Shown piece by piece: positions 27,029 through 35,962 of a stretch of 64,000 bases of DNA. Made by a program: the position numbers and the translations under genes. Under the pieces are notes generated by a model that searched no databases, was not told the DNA's origin, and saw only the letters and a list, made by a program, of their open reading frames with translations. The DNA is taken from positions 1 to 64,000 of the forward strand of contig JAMOVT010000014.1 in NCBI GenBank assembly GCA_027061855.1, written 5' to 3'. This stretch comes from Flavobacteriales bacterium (GTDB taxonomy: Bacteria > Bacteroidota > Bacteroidia > Flavobacteriales > Flavobacteriaceae). The stretch's first letter is position 1; each line of letters begins with the position of its first letter.

Positions 27029-27907
27029 ATGAAACGAAGAATTGCCGAATCAGAATTGGTTTTAAATCCCGATGGAAGTGTTTACCATCTTAATTTGAAA
27101 CCCGAAAATATTTCAGACACGATCATTTTTGTAGGTGATCAAAAACGTGTAGATCGTATTGCCAAGCACTTTGACACTATCGAATTTGAAACTCAAAAAC
27201 GCGAGTTCCATACTATCACGGGCACTTACAAAGGCAAACGTTTAACCGCTATGTCCACCGGGATTGGTCCGGACAATATTGATATTGTAATGAATGAATT
27301 GGATGCATTGGTAAATATCGATTTAAAAACACGAGAAATTAAGGACGAATTAACTTCTTTGAATATTGTGCGTATTGGCACCTCCGGTTCATTACAAGCA
27401 GATATTCCTGTGGATAGTTTTGTTTTAGGTAAATACGGCTTGGGAATGGATGGATTATTGCATTTTTATGATTCTAAATCCGTTCGCGAATTAGATATGG
27501 AAGATGCATTTATCAAGCACACCGGTTGGTCTCCCGATAAAGCACGCCCTTATATTGTAAAAAACAGCCGAAAATTGGAAAATCTTTTGCTTACAGACAA
27601 GGTATACAGCGGAATCACAGGTACAGCTGTTGGATTTTTTGGTCCGCAAGGCCGTGTTTTACGTATTCCCCTTGCCGATCCGGATATGAATAAGAAAATG
27701 GATAGTTTTGAATATAATGGCGTGAGAATGAGTAATTTGGAAATGGAAACATCTGCCATTTACGGTTTATCCAAATTATTAGGGCATCATGCCTGCTCTA
27801 TGAATGCTATTATTGCCAATCGTGCTAATATGACTTTCAGTAAAGATCCTTACAAACCTATTGAAGCTCTAATACAATATACATTGGATAAGCTGGCAGA
27901 GCTTTAA
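27029..27907 (+). CDS. Nucleoside phosphorylase, uridine phosphorylase-like
   Basis: A 292-residue PNP/UDP-family enzyme that splits a nucleoside with phosphate in salvage. Visible parts are IIFVGDQKRVDRIAKHF (phosphate end of the fold), STGIGPDNIDIVMNE, VRIGTSGSLQADIPV (phosphate loop) and NLEMETSAIYGLSKLLGH (ribose-binding MET segment). NANRANM-like IIANRANMTF lies near the end. It is longer than E. coli Udp (253). I use ATG 27029 because the longer frame has an untypical hydrophobic N-terminus and starts upstream of the promoter element. Confidence 0.88.
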   Translation: MKRRIAESELVLNPDGSVYHLNLKPENISDTIIFVGDQKRVDRIAKHFDTIEFETQKREFHTITGTYKGKRLTAMSTGIGPDNIDIVMNELDALVNIDLKTREIKDELTSLNIVRIGTSGSLQADIPVDSFVLGKYGLGMDGLLHFYDSKSVRELDMEDAFIKHTGWSPDKARPYIVKNSRKLENLLLTDKVYSGITGTAVGFFGPQGRVLRIPLADPDMNKKMDSFEYNGVRMSNLEMETSAIYGLSKLLGHHACSMNAIIANRANMTFSKDPYKPIEALIQYTLDKLAEL

Positions 27908-27930
27908 CAATTATATTTTTGTGAACAAAA

Positions 27931-27961
27931 AAACACTTCATTTTTTGAGGTGTTTTTTTTT
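27931..27961 (+). terminator. Intrinsic terminator of the nucleoside phosphorylase gene
   Basis: Ten-base stem AAACACTTCA (27931-27940) with TGAGGTGTTT (27946-27955, one G-T pair) and a long T run. Confidence 0.85.
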
Positions 27962-28202
27962 ATTTTTTAACAAGTATTATTAATATTATGTTATAATTAG
28001 AATTTAATAGATAAACATAATTTAACATTATTTGACTTATCTTGCAAAAACGTTCTATTTTAAGTTAATACAGATTAATATTTTTCATTCTTATATTAAA
28101 TTATTATAATAATTTAATAAAATTCTTTCAATAGAAAAAAAATAATTGAATTTGTTGAAAAACTTTAACGTTATCTCTTTTTATAGTGATTAAATTTTGT
28201 CA
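27962..28202. other. Non-coding AT-rich gap before the first twin surface protein
   Basis: Together with its flanks, more than 300 bases carry no gene. The sequence is extremely AT-rich with runs of A, T and TTAATA-like words; I see no RNA gene or strong hairpin. A weak upstream promoter region is the simplest reading. Confidence 0.5.
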
Positions 28203-28210
28203 TAATTTTG
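28203..28210 (+). promoter_or_regulatory. -7 promoter element of the first twin surface protein gene
   Basis: TAATTTTG matches TAnnTTTG, 17 bases before ATG 28228. No TTG at the usual -33 spacing. Confidence 0.5.
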
Positions 28211-28227
28211 GATAAAATATAATTATT

Positions 28228-29826
28228 ATGAAAAAATTAATCTTTACTATTTTGATTGCATTATTAATAATACAGATCGGTTATACGCAAGTAGGGATAA
28301 ATAATGATGGAAGTGCTCCCGACCCTTCTTCATTATTAGATGTAAAATCAACCACAAAAGGAGTGCTTATTCCACGGATGGCAGCCACAGACAGGGATAA
28401 TATTTCTTCACCTGCCAAAGGCTTAGTGGTTTTTGTTACAGATGACAATAATTTTTATTATTACAATGGAACGGAATGGGTGAATACGGCTACACAACCC
28501 GACTTGGATTGGCAAATTAACGGAAATGATATGTATGCATTACCTTCCGGTAATGTAGGGATTGGTACCATTACCCCTATTCATAAATTTGATGTGGAAT
28601 CAAATTCATCGACTATTGTTGGTCATTTTAAAAGTACAAGAGCAAGTAAAAATGATATAGCTGTTCTGGGTCAAGTATACAATACGGATGGATATGGAAT
28701 CGGTGGGTATTTTATGGGTGGTTCCATAGGTGTCTCAACTTTTTTAAGTCCATTAGGTAATAACACATATTATGGATTAAGAAGTGAAGTTTCCGGAGGG
28801 TCTGGTATTAATTTGGGAATATATTCCACTACTTCCGGCACAGGTAGTAATTATAGTGTGTATGGATATACCACTACTTCATATAATAAAGGAAGTGCCG
28901 GTTTTTTTACAAATAAAGATTCCACCGGAATAGGAATTTTAGCCAGAGGAAGTAATGTGGACACATATTATGTTGCGGAGGATGGAGCAGCCATTGTAGG
29001 TACAGGAAGATTAAGAGGGATTATAGGAGTTACTGCCGAGGAAGATAATGCTGCGGTCGCTGTGGAAGGAGTATATTATGCTACTACCAATTATAATGGA
29101 ACAGGGATTAGAGGCTATTCTATCCCGGCTGATAATTATGGGGTTGGAGTAAAAGGTTTGGGAGGTCACATTGGAGTTTATGGTTATGGATATAATGGCT
29201 TTGCCGGAGTTGTAGGAGTGGCTGATGGAACCACTACTTATGCCATTTATGCTGTGGGAGATATTGAAGCCACCGGCACTATAACTTCAACTGCCAATAA
29301 AGCTACAATTATTGACCATCCCTTAGATCCTGCTAATAAAATTTTAAAGCATTTCAGCATTGAGTCCAATGAAGTCTTAAATGTATATAGAGGAAATATC
29401 AAACTTGACGGAAACGGAAAAGCAGTAGTACAACTCCCCTCCTATTTTAATGCCATAAATGCTAATTTCAGTTATAATTTGACTCCCATTGGTGCACCTG
29501 CTCCGGGATTATATATCGAAAAAGAAATAGACCAAAAAGGAAACTTTGTAATTGCCGGTGGAAAACCCGGCCAAAAAATTTCGTGGTACGTCTATGCCGA
29601 AAGAAATGATTCCTATTATAAAAAACATGCGGAAAAGAAAAAAGCCGAAGTATATAAAACCGGAAAAATGAAAGGAAAATATTTTCATCCGGAATTATAT
29701 GGGCAATCCGCTTCAAAAAAAATAGGTTATATAGCAGTGGAAAAAATTGATAATCAAAAAGAAAGCCTAATAAAAATAAATGATGAAAAAATAGATCTCA
29801 AAAATCCCTTGAAAATTAAAGAGTAA
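28228..29826 (+). CDS. Secreted tail-fibre-like surface protein, twin copy A
   Basis: A 532-residue exported protein with a signal peptide (about 1-20, ending GYTQ). An N-terminal module (21-117) holds SSLLDVKSTTKGVLIPRM and PSGNVGIGTITP, a pattern common in Bacteroidota surface proteins. The middle (about 118-360) is glycine-, serine- and threonine-rich with repeated short GVKG/GVYG-type beta strands. The C-terminal module begins IDHPLDPANKILKHF at 362, reaches VYAERND, and ends in a lysine-rich tail. Functions of such modules are unknown; a fibre or adhesin-like surface structure is inferred. The next gene is a paralog sharing both ends but not the middle. Confidence 0.8.
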   Translation: MKKLIFTILIALLIIQIGYTQVGINNDGSAPDPSSLLDVKSTTKGVLIPRMAATDRDNISSPAKGLVVFVTDDNNFYYYNGTEWVNTATQPDLDWQINGNDMYALPSGNVGIGTITPIHKFDVESNSSTIVGHFKSTRASKNDIAVLGQVYNTDGYGIGGYFMGGSIGVSTFLSPLGNNTYYGLRSEVSGGSGINLGIYSTTSGTGSNYSVYGYTTTSYNKGSAGFFTNKDSTGIGILARGSNVDTYYVAEDGAAIVGTGRLRGIIGVTAEEDNAAVAVEGVYYATTNYNGTGIRGYSIPADNYGVGVKGLGGHIGVYGYGYNGFAGVVGVADGTTTYAIYAVGDIEATGTITSTANKATIIDHPLDPANKILKHFSIESNEVLNVYRGNIKLDGNGKAVVQLPSYFNAINANFSYNLTPIGAPAPGLYIEKEIDQKGNFVIAGGKPGQKISWYVYAERNDSYYKKHAEKKKAEVYKTGKMKGKYFHPELYGQSASKKIGYIAVEKIDNQKESLIKINDEKIDLKNPLKIKE

Positions 29827-29848
29827 TATAAAAAATATTTCATCATTT

Positions 29849-29893
29849 AAAATTTCGCCAAAAAAAATTTTTTTTTAATTTTGGCGAAATTTT
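29849..29893. repeat. Perfect 15-bp inverted repeat between the twin genes
   Basis: Arm 29849-29863 (AAAATTTCGCCAAAA) is the exact reverse complement of 29879-29893 across a 15-base A/T loop. The right arm overlaps the -7 element and reaches to within six bases of the second gene's ATG. It could terminate the first transcript, act as an operator for the second, or form a 5' hairpin in its leader. Confidence 0.8.
29876..29883 (+). promoter_or_regulatory. -7 promoter element of the second twin gene
   Basis: TAATTTTG, lying inside the inverted repeat and 15 bases before ATG 29899. The longer frame's TTG at 29881 is part of this element. Confidence 0.45.
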
Positions 29894-29898
29894 TGCCT

Positions 29899-31197
29899 AT
29901 GAAAAAAAGAATACTTATTAATTTATTGTTATTTATTTTCTTATTTACACATTTGAATACTACTGCACAAGTCGCTATTAATTCGGATGGGAGCACTCCG
30001 GCTCCTTCTTCCATTTTAGATGTTCATTCTACCGAGAAAGGGATTTTAATTCCGAGATTAACAGCTACTCAAAGGGATAATATTGCCTCTCCGGCTCAAG
30101 GACTCTTAGTCTATGTAACCGATGATAATAATTTCTATTATTATAATGGATCGCAATGGGTCAATACGGCTACACAACCGGATTTGGATTGGCAAATCAA
30201 CGGGAATAATATGTATGCAATACCCTCCGGAAATGTGGGGATTGGTACTACAAATCCGAGGACCAAATTAACTGTTATAGATAATACGATATCTTCCGGA
30301 GATCCTTCTTCTTTTATTTCTAACTATGGAACAGATGGAGTAGGTTTGCTTGTTGCAGGTGATAATCCTTCTTCTATTTATACTTATAACGTAGGAGCTG
30401 GACTTGTTAGCACAGGAGTAGACCGGGCAATAGTAGGAATTACCGAGAAAGATGACTCTGATGCTATCGCTATTGAAGGTAGGTACATTGGTTCAGGCAG
30501 ATATGATGCTACGGGTGTAGAAGGATATTCTAATCCGCAAAGTTATTGGGGATATGGCGTAAAAGGTACAGGAGGGTATGTAGGGGTTTACGGAGAAGCC
30601 CAGTATGGGTTTGCCGGGCTTTATGGAAGTGATAACAACACTTCAGATTATGCTATATTTGGTGACGGCGATTTATATGTGACCGGTAATTTGGGGTCCG
30701 GTGGAGGAAAAACTTTTATGATAGATCATCCATTGGATCCGAAAAATAAAATATTAAAACATTTCGCTTTGGAGTCTGATGAAGTTTTAAATGTATATCG
30801 GGGAAATGTTATTTTGAATAAAAAAGGGAAAGCTAAAATAAAACTTCCCTCCTATTTTAAAGCGATAAATATTAACTATTCTTATACCCTTACTCCCATT
30901 GGTGTGCCTGCACCGGGATTATATATCGAAAAAGAAATAGATCAAAAAGGGAATTTCGTAATAGCAGGAGGTAAACCGGGGCAAAAAATTTCGTGGTATG
31001 TTTATGCAGAAAGAGATGACATGTATATGAGAAAATATCCTGAAAAGAAAAAAGCTGAGTTAAATAAAAAAGGACAGATGAAAGGAAAATACCTGCAACC
31101 CGAAGTATATGGGAAAACAAAAAAAGAAGGAGTTGATTATAAACCTGCCAATAAAACTAAAAATAAAAAATCATATATAAGAGTGGTTACAAAATAA
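29899..31197 (+). CDS. Secreted tail-fibre-like surface protein, twin copy B
   Basis: A 432-residue paralog of the gene before it. It has a signal peptide (ending TTAQ, about 1-23) and the same N-terminal module with SSILDVHSTEKGILIPRL and PSGNVGIGTTNP. The middle is shorter and different (about 120-270). The C-terminal module starts IDHPLDPKNKILKHF near 275. The segment from APGLYIEKEIDQK to SWYVYAER is identical at the protein level to copy A although many third codon positions differ, so the conservation is selective rather than a recent copy. The tail is lysine-rich. Role inferred as a surface fibre or adhesin-like protein. Confidence 0.8.
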   Translation: MKKRILINLLLFIFLFTHLNTTAQVAINSDGSTPAPSSILDVHSTEKGILIPRLTATQRDNIASPAQGLLVYVTDDNNFYYYNGSQWVNTATQPDLDWQINGNNMYAIPSGNVGIGTTNPRTKLTVIDNTISSGDPSSFISNYGTDGVGLLVAGDNPSSIYTYNVGAGLVSTGVDRAIVGITEKDDSDAIAIEGRYIGSGRYDATGVEGYSNPQSYWGYGVKGTGGYVGVYGEAQYGFAGLYGSDNNTSDYAIFGDGDLYVTGNLGSGGGKTFMIDHPLDPKNKILKHFALESDEVLNVYRGNVILNKKGKAKIKLPSYFKAININYSYTLTPIGVPAPGLYIEKEIDQKGNFVIAGGKPGQKISWYVYAERDDMYMRKYPEKKKAELNKKGQMKGKYLQPEVYGKTKKEGVDYKPANKTKNKKSYIRVVTK

Positions 31198-31220
31198 CCC
31201 TTTGAAAAATTAAGAAATAA

Positions 31221-31250
31221 TTAAACGCCTCAATTTTTTGAGGCGTTTAA
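31221..31250. terminator. Bidirectional terminator after the twin genes
   Basis: Perfect 13-base stem TTAAACGCCTCAA (31221-31233) with 31238-31250, loop TTTT, flanked by A/T runs; shared with the convergent charged-helix gene. Confidence 0.8.
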
Positions 31251-31262
31251 TATTTATGTGAA

Positions 31263-31952
31263 TTAGATTTTATTTTTAAGTTTTTCGATTTTTAACTGAT
31301 AATCTTTGATTTTATAATTCATTTCGCTGATTTCTTTTTCCATTTTTAATCTTTTTTCATCAGAAAGATTTCCTTTTTGCTTTGCCTTTTGAAGTTTCCT
31401 TTCTGCTTTTTCTTTTTTCTTTTCCAATTTGGTAATTTTTTCTTGTGTTCTATGAATTTTGTCTTTGATGGCTTGAACTCTCTTTTTTTCTTTTTCGGCT
31501 TTTTTCTGTTCCTTCTCCTTTCTTTTGCGTTCTTTTTCCAATTTTTTCCATTCTTCTTTTTTTCTTTTCTCCTCCTTTTTTCTCGCTTTTTCGGCCTTTT
31601 TGCGTTCTTTCTCTGCTCTTTTTCGTTCTTTTTCTAGTTTTTTTCGTTCTTTTTCAGCTCTTTCTCTTTCTCTTTCTTTTTCTTTTTGTATTTTTTCTCT
31701 TTCCTTTTGAATTTTCTTCCTTTCTTTCATGGCTTTTTTTCGCTCTTTTTCAGCTGCTTTTTTATTGAGCTTGGCTTCTTCTTGCTCCTTTTTCATTTTT
31801 TTCCATTTCTTTTCCGGTACAATTACCTCCACTGCATTTTTCTCCTTTTTAATAGAAGTTGAATCATGAGGATTTTCTTTCGGACTTTTGACTTGTGCGT
31901 TTATTTGGCTTAAACCGAATAAAGCAATTAATAATATTGCAAATTTTTTCAT
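31263..31952 (-). CDS. Secreted lysine/glutamate-rich helical protein
   Basis: A 229-residue exported protein: signal peptide about 1-19 (GLSQINAQ), then a short linker, then from about 45 to the end almost only K, E, R, A and Q in repeats such as KERKKAMKERKKIQKE and EKERERERAEKERKK. The spacing of opposite charges at i/i+4 is that of a single alpha-helix or long coiled coil rather than a globular domain. No cysteine in the mature part. Function unknown; a periplasmic spacer or tether is a guess. The low-complexity composition makes family matching unreliable. Confidence 0.75.
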   Translation of the reverse strand: MKKFAILLIALFGLSQINAQVKSPKENPHDSTSIKKEKNAVEVIVPEKKWKKMKKEQEEAKLNKKAAEKERKKAMKERKKIQKEREKIQKEKERERERAEKERKKLEKERKRAEKERKKAEKARKKEEKRKKEEWKKLEKERKRKEKEQKKAEKEKKRVQAIKDKIHRTQEKITKLEKKKEKAERKLQKAKQKGNLSDEKRLKMEKEISEMNYKIKDYQLKIEKLKNKI

Positions 31953-32061
31953 TTTTTTACTTTTAAATTCCTAAGTAAAATTACAATTTTATTTTTTATT
32001 AACAAATTTTATATATAAAGAATTATTGTATTTTTATAAAAATTTTAATCCGGAATCAGAT

Positions 32062-33867
32062 ATGTGGACACCTACGGAAGATTTTATTGCAACAACCAAT
32101 TTATATAAAACCATGTCCCGTTTGGGATTTGAAAAATATGAAGATTTTTATCAATGGTCGATAGATGAGCGTCCTGCTTTTTGGGAAGAAACACTCAAAG
32201 CTTTAAATATAAAGACCTCAAAGCCTTATTCACATGCTTTGAATGACACCGATCCGAAAAATCCTCTTTGGTTGGATGGTGCAAAAATGAATATTATAGA
32301 CTCCTGCTTCCAAGCTCCGGAAAATCAACCTGCTATTCTTTACGGAAAGGAAGGTAATGAGGAAATTAAAATCTTGACATATGGAGAAATGCAAAACTTA
32401 GTCAATCGTATTTCTAACTCTCTTCTTGCCCAAGGCTTGTCCAAAGGAGATATAATAGGGATAGACATGCCGATGAATATAGAAGCTGTGGCGATTTATA
32501 TGGGGGCTATTCAAGCCGGTTTACAAGTGGTAACGGTTGCAGATAGTTTTAGTCCTTCCGAAATTAAAGTGCGTTTTGATATTGCCAATCCCAAAATCGT
32601 TTTTACTGTTGATGTTCTCAAACGTGGTGGAAAAAAACTCCCGATGTATGAAAAACTATTGGATGCCGGTGTGGAAAAAATGGTTGTCTTATCTGATGAC
32701 CCCGATAATTTGAGGTTGCGAAAAAAAGATATGGATTGGAATGATTTCCTGGTTTCGGATTTGGATTTTGAGTCTGTTCAGTCTGCTCCCATGGATACCA
32801 CTACGATTTTATTTTCTTCGGGAACTACCGGAGCACCTAAGGCTATTCCTTGGAATCATACAACAGCAATAAAATCAGCTGCTGATGCTTTCTATCATCA
32901 TGATATACGTCCCGAAGATACTGTGGCATGGCCAACAAATCTCGGTTGGATGATGGGCCCCTGGTTAATTTATGCTACTTTTATTAATAAAGGTACGATG
33001 GCCCTTTTTGAAGGAAGTCCCATAAGTCCTGACTTTGGAAAATTTATTCAAAATGCCAAGGTCAATATGTTGGGGGTTGTGCCCAGTATGGTGCGAGCTT
33101 GGGAGGAAAATAAAATGATGGAAAATTTTGATTGGTCGGCTATAAAATGTTTTAGTTCCACCGGTGAAAGTTCCAATCCGTATGATATGGATTATTTGAT
33201 GAATTTAGGAGGAAATAAGCCAGTAATTGAATATTGCGGTGGCACGGAAATCGGAGGTGGATATGTCACCTCTACATTGATACAAACCAATATTCCGTCT
33301 ACTTTTTCCACACCTGCTTTGGGTAGCGAATTTGTTATCCTCGATGAAAACGGAAATTTATCAAATAAAGGTGAGGTGTTTTTAGTGCCTCCTTCCATGG
33401 GATTGTCAGTAAAATTACTGAACAAGGACCATGAAAAAGTGTATTATGAAGGGACACCAAAAATAGACGGAAAAATCTTGCGTCGTCACGGTGATTTTTT
33501 AGTTAAACTTAAAAACGGCTATTATCGTGTAATGGGAAGAACCGATGACAGTATGAATTTGGGAGGAATAAAAGTAAGTGCCGCTCAAATTGAAGAGTTG
33601 ATTAATACACATATCGGAGTGAAAGAGTCGGCGGCTATCGGAGTGATTCCGGAAGACGGTGGACCTACTATGCTGGTTTTATATATCGTCCCCAAAGGTA
33701 TCCCGGATAAAGAATTATTACAATATGAATTACAAAAGCTGATTAAATTTGATTTAAATCCTCTATTTAAAATTCATGATGTCGTGATTAAAAAAGAATT
33801 GCCGAGAACCGCCTCGGGAAAAGTAATGAGAAGGTTGCTAAGAGAAGAATATGAATCAGAACGGTAA
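32062..33867 (+). CDS. AMP-forming acyl-CoA synthetase family protein
   Basis: A 601-residue adenylate-forming enzyme that would activate a carboxylic acid to its AMP ester and then CoA thioester. The ATP loop SSGTTGAPKA is at 252-261, with TGESSNP and YCGGTEIGGG further on. The hinge region is GRTDDSMNLGGIKVS, and the acetylation-type catalytic K587 is in PRTASGKVMRR. The N-terminal MWTPTEDFIATTNLYKTM resembles acetoacetyl-CoA or short-chain acyl-CoA synthetases; the acid is not determined. The ATG at 32062 is chosen because the upstream TTG extension lacks family sequence. It precedes the glycan genes but need not belong to them. Confidence 0.88.
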   Translation: MWTPTEDFIATTNLYKTMSRLGFEKYEDFYQWSIDERPAFWEETLKALNIKTSKPYSHALNDTDPKNPLWLDGAKMNIIDSCFQAPENQPAILYGKEGNEEIKILTYGEMQNLVNRISNSLLAQGLSKGDIIGIDMPMNIEAVAIYMGAIQAGLQVVTVADSFSPSEIKVRFDIANPKIVFTVDVLKRGGKKLPMYEKLLDAGVEKMVVLSDDPDNLRLRKKDMDWNDFLVSDLDFESVQSAPMDTTTILFSSGTTGAPKAIPWNHTTAIKSAADAFYHHDIRPEDTVAWPTNLGWMMGPWLIYATFINKGTMALFEGSPISPDFGKFIQNAKVNMLGVVPSMVRAWEENKMMENFDWSAIKCFSSTGESSNPYDMDYLMNLGGNKPVIEYCGGTEIGGGYVTSTLIQTNIPSTFSTPALGSEFVILDENGNLSNKGEVFLVPPSMGLSVKLLNKDHEKVYYEGTPKIDGKILRRHGDFLVKLKNGYYRVMGRTDDSMNLGGIKVSAAQIEELINTHIGVKESAAIGVIPEDGGPTMLVLYIVPKGIPDKELLQYELQKLIKFDLNPLFKIHDVVIKKELPRTASGKVMRRLLREEYESER

Positions 33868-33911
33868 AAAATGGTTATACTCCTTTTATAAATCCAACGA
33901 AATTATTTGCT

Positions 33912-34859
33912 ATGAAATTCCGAACTGAAATAGAAATTTCGCCGGTCCCCTACCCGATTGATTACCGGTCAAAAATATTTGGCTTGGGTTCTTGTTTTGT
34001 CGATCATATTCAAAAAAAACTAGACCTCTATTTATTTCCCAATAAAATAAATTCTTTCGGAGTGATTTTTAATCCCTACTCCATTCAAAATATTTTAGAG
34101 CGAATCGTTTATAAAAAATATTTTAAAGAAGAGGAGCTGTTCTTTCATGAAAAGCGTTGGAAATCATTTGAGCTGCATTCTTCTTTTAATCAGCTAAACA
34201 AAGAAATTTTAATTGAAAAGGTCAATCAAGAAATAGAGGATAGTCACCGTTTTTTGAAAGAGGCCGATTGGGTATTTTTTACTTTTGGTACGGCTTGGGT
34301 TTATCGTTTAAAAAAGACAGGGAAAATTGTGAGCAATTGCCATAAAATGCCTCAAAAAGAATTTGAAAAATATTTGCTTTCTCCAATAGAAATAAAAAAT
34401 ATTTTCCAGCAGATAATTGATTTAGTCCAACAAATTGCTCCGCCGGCCAAAATACTTTTTACCATTAGTCCGGTGCGTCATTTAAAAGATGGTTTTATGG
34501 AAAATCAACGTAGTAAAGCCCGTTTAATAGATGCAGTTCAAGACCGGATTAATGATAAAGATATTTTTTATTTTCCTTCCTATGAAATTTTGATGGACGA
34601 TTTGCGGGATTACCGTTTTTATAAAAAGGATTTGGTTCATCCCAATGAGATGGCAGTCGACTATATATGGGAGAAATTTTCTGATGCTTTGATTGATCAC
34701 TCTATTAAAAAAGACATGAAAATTATACAAAGTATAAATAAATATATGGGACATAAAGCCTTTATAGGAAAAAAAGAATATTCTGAAAAAATACAGGAAA
34801 AAATTAATTACATTCGTCAAAAATATCCTGATATTTACACAAAGATAAAGAAGATATGA
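33912..34859 (+). CDS. GSCFA domain protein
   Basis: A 315-residue protein of the Bacteroidota GSCFA family, named for the motif seen here as GSCF (26-29). Other family marks are FTFGTAWVYRL, the CHKMPQKEFEKYLLS block, TISPVRHLKDGFMENQRSKA and the HPNEMAVDYIW histidine. The GSCF serine and the late histidine resemble SGNH/GDSL hydrolases, so an acyl esterase or acyltransferase activity is plausible. No signal peptide. Its ATGA junction with the next glycosyltransferase suggests it modifies or trims the same product. Confidence 0.88.
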   Translation: MKFRTEIEISPVPYPIDYRSKIFGLGSCFVDHIQKKLDLYLFPNKINSFGVIFNPYSIQNILERIVYKKYFKEEELFFHEKRWKSFELHSSFNQLNKEILIEKVNQEIEDSHRFLKEADWVFFTFGTAWVYRLKKTGKIVSNCHKMPQKEFEKYLLSPIEIKNIFQQIIDLVQQIAPPAKILFTISPVRHLKDGFMENQRSKARLIDAVQDRINDKDIFYFPSYEILMDDLRDYRFYKKDLVHPNEMAVDYIWEKFSDALIDHSIKKDMKIIQSINKYMGHKAFIGKKEYSEKIQEKINYIRQKYPDIYTKIKKI

Positions 34860-35962
34860 GAATAGGATACGATGCCAAAAGGGTTTTTCATAATGCCACG
34901 GGCTTAGGAAATTACAGCAGGGATTTAATTCGTATTATGTCCGCTTATTATCCTGATAATCAGTATTTTTTATTCAATCCGAAACCTCCCGTAATCGACC
35001 GGTTGGAGTGGAGTGGAAATATGCAAATGCTAATGCCCCGTTCATTTATGGATAAAAAATTGCCGTCATTATGGAGGGCAAAAGGAGTAATGAAAGATAT
35101 CAACAACTTGCAGCTGGATATTTATCACGGTTTAAGTGGTGAATTACCCTTAGGCATAGAAAATTCAAAAGTAAAATCGATTGTAACAATTCATGATTTG
35201 ATATTTTTACGCTACCCGCATTTATATTCTTATATCGACCGGAAAATTTACACTCGAAAGTTTAAAAAAGCTTGTGTTGTATCAGATAAAATTATTGCCA
35301 TTAGTCAACAAACCAAAAAAGATATCATACATTTTTTTGGTATTGAAGAATCCAAGATCGAAGTGGTTTATCAAGGCTGTCATCAGGTATTTAAAACCTT
35401 ATACCTAGATAACCAAATAGAATCGGTAAGAAAAAAATATAATTTACCGGCGGAATTTGTATTGAATGTGGGAACCATAGAAGAAAGAAAAAATGCCTTT
35501 ACGATTGTAAAAGCATTAAAGGGAACTGAAATACCATTGGTTCTGGTAGGGAGAAAAACATCTTATGCTCAACAAATTGTCCATTTTATCGAAAACAATC
35601 ATATGGAATCGCAAGTACATTTCTTGGAAGGTTTGGATTTAAAAGAACTGGCTATTCTTTATCAAGCGGCCAAAGTATTTATCTATCCGAGTATTTTTGA
35701 AGGCTTTGGCATTCCTATTATTGAAGCTTTATTCAGCAGGACACCGGTCATTACCAATTCAAAAGGAGTTTTTCCCGAAGCAGCCGGCCCCTACTCTACT
35801 TACCTTGATGATGTAATGGATGAAAATGAAATGAGAGAGAAAATACTGGATGTATGGAGTCGTGATATGAGTGAAGAAATTGAAAAAAGTTTTTCGTTTG
35901 CTCGTCAATTTTCAGACATAGAAATAGCACAAAAATTGCATCAATTATATGAAAATGTATGA
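34856..35962 (+). CDS. Family 4 glycosyltransferase (GT-B)
   Basis: A 368-residue cytoplasmic glycosyltransferase. The acceptor-side start is YDAKRVFHNATGLGNYSRDL; VTIHDLIFLRYP and IAISQQTKKDI follow. The donor domain has LNVGTIEERKNAFT (nucleotide-sugar lysine/arginine) and YPSIFEGFGIPIIEAL (E-x7-E motif). It retains anomeric configuration in this family; the sugar is unknown. It overlaps both neighbours by four bases, so it is translated with GSCFA and the first glycerophosphotransferase-like gene. Confidence 0.92.
   Translation: MRIGYDAKRVFHNATGLGNYSRDLIRIMSAYYPDNQYFLFNPKPPVIDRLEWSGNMQMLMPRSFMDKKLPSLWRAKGVMKDINNLQLDIYHGLSGELPLGIENSKVKSIVTIHDLIFLRYPHLYSYIDRKIYTRKFKKACVVSDKIIAISQQTKKDIIHFFGIEESKIEVVYQGCHQVFKTLYLDNQIESVRKKYNLPAEFVLNVGTIEERKNAFTIVKALKGTEIPLVLVGRKTSYAQQIVHFIENNHMESQVHFLEGLDLKELAILYQAAKVFIYPSIFEGFGIPIIEALFSRTPVITNSKGVFPEAAGPYSTYLDDVMDENEMREKILDVWSRDMSEEIEKSFSFARQFSDIEIAQKLHQLYENV

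Noticed and set aside
31377-31710. Phenylalanine/leucine-rich frames opposite the charged-helix gene
   Set aside because: They are the direct complement of AAA/GAA-rich codons, giving TTT/TTC runs; composition artefact.
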